In this document: piece after piece, positions 58,847-64,000 of the stretch | Layout: the number at the start of each line of letters is the position of its first letter | Numbering within the stretch: position 1 is the first letter of the stretch | Origin: Pseudomonas sp. Irchel s3h14 | GTDB taxonomy: Bacteria; Pseudomonadota; Gammaproteobacteria; Pseudomonadales; Pseudomonadaceae | NCBI RefSeq assembly: GCF_900187425.1 | Contig: NZ_FYDJ01000006.1 | Location: 248,001-312,000, forward strand | DNA: 64,000 nucleotides | Direction of reading: 5' to 3' | The notes under the pieces: generated by a model | Told to the model about the DNA's origin: nothing | Database searches by the model: none | What the model saw: only the letters and a program-made list of their open reading frames with translations | Position numbers and translations under genes: made by a program

Positions 58847-59305
58847 ATGGACATCCAGGCCCTGCGCGCCGACGCATCCCACCTCGATAAAATCGCCGGA
58901 CTGTTCGACGCCTATCGAGGCTTCTACGGTCAACCATCGAACCTGTCGCAGTCTCGCGAATTCATCGCCGAGCGCATTGCCCGGGACGAATCCGCGATCT
59001 TCTTCGCCCAGGCCCCCAGCGGCGAGGCGCTGGGTTTCGTGCAGTTGTTCCCGACGTTCTCTTCCATCGACGCGCACCGCACCTGGCTGCTGGGCGACCT
59101 CTTCACAACACCCGCCGCCCGAGGGCAAGGGGTCGGCACGTTGCTGATGAACACTGCGCGAGCCTTCGCATTGTTGACCGGCGCCAAAGGCCTGTTGCTG
59201 GAAACCGCCACGGACAATGTCGGCGCGCAACGGTTGTATGAATCCCTGGGCTATGTACGCGATACGGGTTACTACACCTACTGCCTCGATTTGAAACAAG
59301 GCTGA
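58847..59305 (+). CDS. GNAT family N-acetyltransferase
   Basis: A 152-residue acetyltransferase. The acetyl-CoA site is ARGQGVGTLLMNTAR, preceded by WLLGDLFTTPA, and YESLGYVRDTGYYTYCL ends the domain. The ATG 58847 has AAGGAGA upstream. The substrate is unknown. Confidence 0.93.
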   Translation: MDIQALRADASHLDKIAGLFDAYRGFYGQPSNLSQSREFIAERIARDESAIFFAQAPSGEALGFVQLFPTFSSIDAHRTWLLGDLFTTPAARGQGVGTLLMNTARAFALLTGAKGLLLETATDNVGAQRLYESLGYVRDTGYYTYCLDLKQG

Positions 59306-59320
59306 GCCAACCGCTGCCGG

Positions 59321-60181
59321 TTACCTCAACTCGTGCAGAAATGCAGCTTGAGCCTTGGGGCAGGTGAGGATGCGGTAACGGGTGCTCCGGGAAACACCAC
59401 GGTCCCGAAAGCGTTCATACACCGCCTGGAAAACCTCACGGTTCAATTGCGGGTGCTGATGCTTCAGGTAGCGTTCACAGCACGTATTGTAGTGTTCAAC
59501 CGATATGAACTTGTTGAACCAGAAGCGATAGAAGTAACCCAGCAGAAAACCCAGGCTGAAGTCGTGATCCAGCACCGAATGCGCGCAGCATTCGAAATCG
59601 ATCAGGCGCAGCCTGCCATCGGGGCCAATCAGGATGTTCTTGGGGTGCGGGTCCATGTGCACAAACCCCTCGACCAGCGTCTGCCCAAACAGATGGAAAA
59701 TGTCCAATAGCAGCGTTTGCGCCTGCTCGGGTTGGGCGATCAGTCGTTCATCGACGCTGCAATGATTGTCGAAAAAATTGACCAGCAAATACTCTTCCTT
59801 GAGAAAAGGAAAACGTCCGACGTGGCCGAATGCAGCCACTCTGGGCGATGACTCCGACTTGGCGGACACAACGGACAGGTTGATGAATTCGTTGGTCAGG
59901 TCATGCAGTCCGAACACACGCTTGAGGCCCAGGAAATTCTGCAGCTGCTTTTTCCAGTGGGTCAGGCGGTTGTGTTTCAACACCCATTTGCGCTCACCTT
60001 CAAGCAGGAACACGCGGCGGGTTTCCTCGGGAATATCCAGCAACGCATGTTGATCCGGCTCGGCAAAAAAACGCTGAAGCACCGTCACCAGTTCGTTCTG
60101 ATCAGATGGATCAAAATGGAAGGTGACGCCAGCAATCTTTTGCTGATTCAGAGGCGAAGTAAGGTGTCTGAGGTGACGCAT
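59321..60181 (-). CDS. Lipopolysaccharide kinase (Kdo/WaaP)-like protein
   Basis: A 286-residue protein-kinase-like fold. The catalytic loop HMDPHPKN (His175-Asn182) and the metal-binding DFE (195-197) are intact, and an upstream Lys in RKWVLKHNR is the likely ATP-binding lysine. This pattern is shared by Kdo and heptose kinases of LPS, so a role in LPS core decoration is likely but unproven. It stands alone on the minus strand. Confidence 0.8.
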   Translation of the reverse strand: MRHLRHLTSPLNQQKIAGVTFHFDPSDQNELVTVLQRFFAEPDQHALLDIPEETRRVFLLEGERKWVLKHNRLTHWKKQLQNFLGLKRVFGLHDLTNEFINLSVVSAKSESSPRVAAFGHVGRFPFLKEEYLLVNFFDNHCSVDERLIAQPEQAQTLLLDIFHLFGQTLVEGFVHMDPHPKNILIGPDGRLRLIDFECCAHSVLDHDFSLGFLLGYFYRFWFNKFISVEHYNTCCERYLKHQHPQLNREVFQAVYERFRDRGVSRSTRYRILTCPKAQAAFLHELR

Positions 60182-60289
60182 GTAAAGTCCCTGCTAATGC
60201 TTTGCGGTCCATAAAACGCCGGCAATCGAGCGCGACGCTTTGTCGTTATCGGCAGGACGCTGCAGACCCTTACTCACAGAGTTGATTTT

Positions 60290-61159
60290 TTACCGTTGGG
60301 TTGGCTGCACGTACGCCGTCACCTGCGGCATATCCCTACCCGCATCGCGTTTCAGCCATTCGGCCGGGGGCCAGCCCACCACGTTGAGAAAGGTTCTGGA
60401 GAATGAGGCCTGCGAGCTATAGCCGACCGAGGCGGCGATTACTTTGATCTGCACCCCGTCGCGGAGCATGTCCTGGGCCACTTTCATTCGCCAGGCGGTG
60501 ACGTAGCCCATCGGTGAAATGTCCATGATCCGGGTGAAGCAGGCCGAGAACTTCGACCGGGACATGTTCGCCAGGCCTGCAAGCTTCTCCACTGTCCAGA
60601 GTGCCTCAGGTTCCTGGTGGATCCGGTTGAACACTGCGCTCAGGCGCCCGTCCTGAAGGGCATACAGCAGACCGCTGGAGATCTTTTGCTCGATGACTGA
60701 GTGCCGCACCAACACCACGAACATGTATTCGAGCAGCAGATTGAGCGCCTTGACTCTGCCGGGGGCCTGATCCTGGAATTCGGCGAGCAGGGCGCCGATC
60801 ACAGGGGTGAGGTTCGCCAGTTCCTTGAACGGGAAAACCAGTGTTTCCTTCAGGCCGAGGGGGAAGGGATGCAGGGTGTTGCGCCCGAACTGGAACGAGG
60901 CACAGATCAGCTCCGCGCCCTGTGCCGAACTGGAGCGTAACTGGTAACGGCAACTGCTCGGACAAAACAGCACGCTGGGCTCGGTGATCGACAGCTTCGG
61001 TAGCCCGGGCTGAACCATGTCGATCCCGCCCTGACTGATGACATGGATGAACGCCATGCCCGGCGGCTTATCAAGGACCAGCGTGCCATCCACCTGCCCG
61101 GAGAAGAACAGTCGGCCCTGAAGGTGGGTGCGCTCGAAGAATTCGGACAGGATATCCAT
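60290..61159 (-). CDS. AraC family transcriptional regulator (cupin_6)
   Basis: A 289-residue regulator with an N-terminal AraC cupin (MDILSEFFERTHLQGRLFFSGQ, then CRYQLRSSSAQGAELICASFQFG) and a C-terminal pair of HTHs (WTVEKLAGLANMSRSKFSACF and IKVIAASVGYSSQASFSRTF). The ATG 61159 starts the domain. It is divergent from the cysteine hydrolase gene, which is the likely target. Confidence 0.9.
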   Translation of the reverse strand: MDILSEFFERTHLQGRLFFSGQVDGTLVLDKPPGMAFIHVISQGGIDMVQPGLPKLSITEPSVLFCPSSCRYQLRSSSAQGAELICASFQFGRNTLHPFPLGLKETLVFPFKELANLTPVIGALLAEFQDQAPGRVKALNLLLEYMFVVLVRHSVIEQKISSGLLYALQDGRLSAVFNRIHQEPEALWTVEKLAGLANMSRSKFSACFTRIMDISPMGYVTAWRMKVAQDMLRDGVQIKVIAASVGYSSQASFSRTFLNVVGWPPAEWLKRDAGRDMPQVTAYVQPTQR

Positions 61160-61311
61160 GATAGAGACGACCGGGTAAAGACTCTGCACGTCCTGGCAAA
61201 AGGGGGGCAGGGCGCGGCAATAGGATGAAGTTCTCGCCGATGGTAGACAACGCCCCTTCCGGGCGCCATGGCGCAGCGTGTTTTTCTTATCGTCGACCGG
61301 AGTCCATTGTC

Positions 61312-62034
61312 ATGAGCAACCATTCAACGACCATCGCCCCTCAGTATGCAGACCCGGCAGAGCCTGCGCTGCCAGATCCCGGCATGCAGCTTGATCTTTC
61401 ACGGGCCGCGCTGGTGGTCATCGACCCACAGATCGACTTCCTCAGCCCCGAGGGCGTGAGCTGGAGTGTATTTGGCAAGAGCATCGTCGAGCACGATACC
61501 GTCAAACACATCGGCGAGTTGTTTGCCGCCGCCAAGGCCGCCGGCATCACCGTCGCCGTTTCGCCGCACTACTACTATCCGTGTGATCACGAATGGCATT
61601 TCGGCGGGCCGCTCGAGAAGGTCATGCACAGCATCTGCATGTTTGATCGCAAGGGGCCGTTGACCCTCGACGGTTTCGAGAACTCCGGTGCCGACTTCAT
61701 GCCCGAGTACAAGCCCTACATCCTCGACGGCAAAACCATCATTGCTTCACCGCACAAGGTGTACGGCCCGGAAACCAATGACCTGGCGCTGCAGCTGCGC
61801 AAGCACGGTGTGTCGCAAATCATATTGGCGGGCATGGCGGCGAACCTGTGCGTCGAGTCGCATCTGCGCGAACTGTTGGAGCTTGGCTTTGAAGTGGCCG
61901 TGGTTCGGGACGCGACCGCCGGCCCGACGACCCCCGAAGGTGATGGCTACCTTGCCGCACTGATCAACTATCGCTACATCGCCAATGCCCTGTGGAGCAC
62001 GGCGCAAACGGTTGAGTTGCTAAAGGCCAAATAG
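61312..62034 (+). CDS. Cysteine hydrolase (isochorismatase-like family)
   Basis: A 240-residue isochorismatase-fold hydrolase. Triad residues are Asp38 (VVIDPQIDFL), Lys149 (SPHKVYGPETND) and Cys180 (GMAANLCVESHLREL). The large CDHEWHFGGPLEKVMHS insertion is typical of the longer nicotinamidase/ureide-hydrolase type. It starts at the ATG after CATTGT; the frame opens further upstream without support. Divergent AraC regulator suggests substrate-induced expression. Confidence 0.9.
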   Translation: MSNHSTTIAPQYADPAEPALPDPGMQLDLSRAALVVIDPQIDFLSPEGVSWSVFGKSIVEHDTVKHIGELFAAAKAAGITVAVSPHYYYPCDHEWHFGGPLEKVMHSICMFDRKGPLTLDGFENSGADFMPEYKPYILDGKTIIASPHKVYGPETNDLALQLRKHGVSQIILAGMAANLCVESHLRELLELGFEVAVVRDATAGPTTPEGDGYLAALINYRYIANALWSTAQTVELLKAK

Positions 62035-62047
62035 GTCAGGCGCGACC

Positions 62048-62078
62048 AGGCTGTGCCTCGCGATGCGGGGTACAGCCT
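62048..62078. terminator. Hairpin downstream of the cysteine hydrolase
   Basis: The 7-bp stem AGGCTGT/ACAGCCT (62048-62054 and 62072-62078) lies 14 bases after the stop. There is no T run after it, so it is a weak terminator candidate. Confidence 0.4.
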
Positions 62079-62123
62079 TGCCAATACGAGATCGCAAACG
62101 ACGAATCGAGACGCTCTTCGACT

Positions 62124-62198
62124 CTATGCAAACCCGAGAAACGACAGGATAACCACGACAATCACAACTACCCCGACGATGTAGATGATGTTGTTCAT
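62124..62198 (-). CDS. 24-residue single-pass membrane peptide
   Basis: A complete small frame reads MNNIIYIVGVVVIVVVILSF followed by LGFA and a TAG. The whole peptide is one hydrophobic segment. It has GAGGTG seven bases upstream of the ATG. Similar short peptides of unknown role are annotated in Pseudomonas. It lies between the hydrolase and the phospholipase gene. Confidence 0.7.
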   Translation of the reverse strand: MNNIIYIVGVVVIVVVILSFLGFA

Positions 62199-62329
62199 GA
62201 AGTCCACCTCTCAACCTGAATGGATTGCGAAACGTGGGAGTTACAACCACAAGGTACTGCACCTTTACTGGCAATTCCATTGCGCAACACACAGAGCTCC
62301 GTTGCTCATTCGCTACCGCGCCACTCGAC

Positions 62330-63736
62330 TTACAGCCAGTATTCCCAGAGTCGCCCCATCTGTTCCTTGGCTCTCAAAGCGAGCGAGCGGCGCTGCCACG
62401 TTTCCAGCTTGATTTCGTTCGACTTGGCCAGGTCAGCCATGAATGCCGCCTGCATCTTTTTTCCAAATTCGGTGCCCAGCACAACGACGTTGACTTCATC
62501 GTTATGCAGGAAGCTGCGCCAGTCGAGGTTGGTGGAGCCGACAGTCGACCACACGCCATCGATGACGGCAGTCTTGACGTGGAGTAGCGCGTCACGGCGT
62601 TCATAAAGCTTGACGTTGGCCTCCAGCAGTTCGCTGTAGTAGGCGCGTCCGGCATGGAACACCAGCCACGAATCGGTGCTGCCGGGCAGCACCAGTTTGA
62701 CGTCGACGCCACGTGCTGCCGCCTCCTTGAGTGCCGCCAACAACTGCGGATCGGGCACAAAGTAGGCGTTAGCCAGCCATATCTCGGTCTGCGCGCTCTG
62801 CAGCGCCGAAATCAGCGTGGCATAGATCTGGCTGAACGGCTCGTCTGGCGAGCTGCCGATGGCGCGAATCACTTCGGTGCCTTTGCGCTCCTGTGGCGGA
62901 AAGTAGTGGCGAGGCGCGAGTGGTTCACCTTTCTGGGCAGTCCAGGTTCCGATGAACAGCTTCTGCAGGTCGGCAACCACGGGCCCCTCGATGCGCAAGT
63001 CGGTATCGCGCCAGGGTAGATCACCCGTTGGGCGAGTCTTCGAGTGTGAGCTGAACGAGCCCCCCGAATAGACGCTGCTGATGTTGATCCCGCCGAGAAA
63101 GGCAATACGGCCGTCCACTATCAACAGCTTTCGGTGATCGCGCTGATTCACGTCCCAACCCACTTTGGCCGTCGCCGGGTTGACTGGGTTGTACTCCAGT
63201 ACTTTGATGCCCGCGTCGGTCAATCGAGAGAAAAACTCTGAGGGTGTTCCAATGGTTCCGACGCTGTCACGGATCAGATTGACCTGTACGCCTTTCTTTT
63301 GCTGAGCGATCAATGCGGCGGCGAAACGCTGGCCGACTTCATCATCGTCGAGGATGTAGGTCTCCATGTTGATGTGGTCGCGCGCAGCTTCAATGGCTTT
63401 GATCATCGACTGGTAGGTGCTGGGACCGTCCTGCAGCAAGTCGACCTTGTTTCCTTCCGTTAGCGGGCTACCGGAGATGGATTCTTCGATGGCGAGGTGC
63501 ACATCGAAGATGTTGGTCTCTGCGTCGGTGGACTTGAGTCGGTCGAGAATGGCTTTGCTGCGCTCGGCTGACAGAGGTCCGTGTATCCCGTCGAGTTGCA
63601 CTGGCGCAGAGGGCGCTTGAGCCATGTCCGGCACTATCCTTGGCAAAGCACTGGAGCCAATCACAAATGTCAGGAGCACAACCACGCCTAGCATCAGAGC
63701 AATACATGCACCCTTACAACGGGTTAGAAAATTCAT
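62330..63736 (-). CDS. Cardiolipin synthase-like phospholipase D
   Basis: A 468-residue enzyme with an N-terminal hydrophobic anchor (CIALMLGVVVLLTFVIG) and two HKD motifs: His201-Lys203-Asp208 (HRKLLIVDGRIAFLGG) and His386-Lys388-Asp393 (HVKTAVIDGVWSTVGSTN). The sequence fits the ClsA/ClsB-type phospholipase D superfamily, likely making cardiolipin or hydrolysing phospholipids. The ATG 63736 has GAGGGGG upstream; the open frame beyond is not supported. Confidence 0.9.
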   Translation of the reverse strand: MNFLTRCKGACIALMLGVVVLLTFVIGSSALPRIVPDMAQAPSAPVQLDGIHGPLSAERSKAILDRLKSTDAETNIFDVHLAIEESISGSPLTEGNKVDLLQDGPSTYQSMIKAIEAARDHINMETYILDDDEVGQRFAAALIAQQKKGVQVNLIRDSVGTIGTPSEFFSRLTDAGIKVLEYNPVNPATAKVGWDVNQRDHRKLLIVDGRIAFLGGINISSVYSGGSFSSHSKTRPTGDLPWRDTDLRIEGPVVADLQKLFIGTWTAQKGEPLAPRHYFPPQERKGTEVIRAIGSSPDEPFSQIYATLISALQSAQTEIWLANAYFVPDPQLLAALKEAAARGVDVKLVLPGSTDSWLVFHAGRAYYSELLEANVKLYERRDALLHVKTAVIDGVWSTVGSTNLDWRSFLHNDEVNVVVLGTEFGKKMQAAFMADLAKSNEIKLETWQRRSLALRAKEQMGRLWEYWL

Positions 63737-63899
63737 CAGGCCCCCTCTTGGTGAGGACGGTGATAGCGCTCGACAATCCAGGGATTTCGCCGTGCATCCT
63801 GTCCCAAAGGGGCGTCTTGTCTGGTACACAAGACGCCTTGGTGGAGGGGGGCAGCCACGCGGCACGCTTTAAAAGACAGCCCCCTTGAAGGGCAGGCTT

Positions 63900-64000
63900 T
63901 CAGCGCTTGATCAGTGAGATTTTCGTTCCCTCGATGCTGACCCCGGCCATTAACCCTTGCTGGTCGAAGATGAACGCGTAGGCATCGTCCTTCACTGTCG
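63900..64000 (-). CDS. SYLF (YSC84-type) lipid-binding domain protein, 3' end only
   Basis: The last 32 codons run from the window edge to a TGA at 63900-63902 and read DDAYAFIFDQQGLMAGVSIEGT, ending ISLIKR. This matches the C-terminus of SYLF/Ysc84 domains, which end in a Y-A-x..GLxAGVSLEG pattern. The rest lies beyond base 64000. Confidence 0.7.
   Translation of the reverse strand, partial: TVKDDAYAFIFDQQGLMAGVSIEGTKISLIKR

Overview
The window is chromosomal DNA from a Pseudomonas of the fluorescens group. The evidence is the gene order infA-bpt-aat-trxB-ftsK-lolA-rarA-crcB-serS-cysG followed by tusDCBE-ybiB, the high GC coding style, and several copies of the fluorescens-type REP sequence built around GTGGGAGCGGGCTTGCTCGCGAA. 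Gene density is high, no tRNA or rRNA gene was recognised, and there is no integrase, transposase or CRISPR array. The first ~23 kb is conserved housekeeping sequence; the remainder is a mosaic of accessory blocks.

Bases 1-20 kb: translation initiation factor and N-end-rule genes (infA partial, bpt, aat), thioredoxin reductase, the ftsK-lolA-rarA-crcB-serS-cysG run on the plus strand, a glutathionyl-hydroquinone reductase, the sulfur relay genes for tRNA 2-thiouridine (tusDCBE) translationally coupled to ybiB, a DUF1275 membrane protein, small hypothetical proteins, a hemerythrin, nudK, a methylguanine methyltransferase and a periplasmic gamma-glutamyltransferase. Bases 20-24.7 kb: a cysteine hydrolase, trmK, a MAPEG protein, a ferritin-like diiron protein and a divergent AraC regulator.

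Bases 24.9-29.5 kb: an AT-richer LysR regulator divergent from an NTF2/SnoaL-like protein with a textbook T-N11-A palindrome between them, then an HxlR regulator divergent from an overlapping MFS-EamA exporter pair. Bases 29.7-41.5 kb: a TPR protein, an Arg-rich exported protein, and a phosphorelay of one 1.5-kilo-residue hybrid histidine kinase (CHASE, PAS repeats, HisKA, two receivers, Hpt) with two response regulators that make or break cyclic-di-GMP; a decayed HDOD gene with in-frame stops lies just upstream, then trkH and a nested inverted repeat.

Bases 41.6-51.2 kb: a DUF4157 protein, a methyltransferase, the periplasmic nitrate reductase operon napEDABC (napE is a 55-residue ORF), and an arsenic resistance operon arsRBCH with a tandem operator-like repeat. 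Bases 51.4-58.7 kb: a LuxR-type regulator followed by two exported YtcJ-like amidohydrolases, a TorF/TIGR02001 outer-membrane protein and an NCS1 permease, all on one strand; this looks like an envelope-based scavenging route for an unknown cyclic amide or purine/pyrimidine-like substrate and is the best candidate for an undescribed system. Bases 58.8-64 kb: a GNAT, a lipopolysaccharide-kinase-like protein, an AraC regulator divergent from a second cysteine hydrolase, a 24-residue membrane peptide, a cardiolipin-synthase-like phospholipase D and the end of a SYLF-domain protein.
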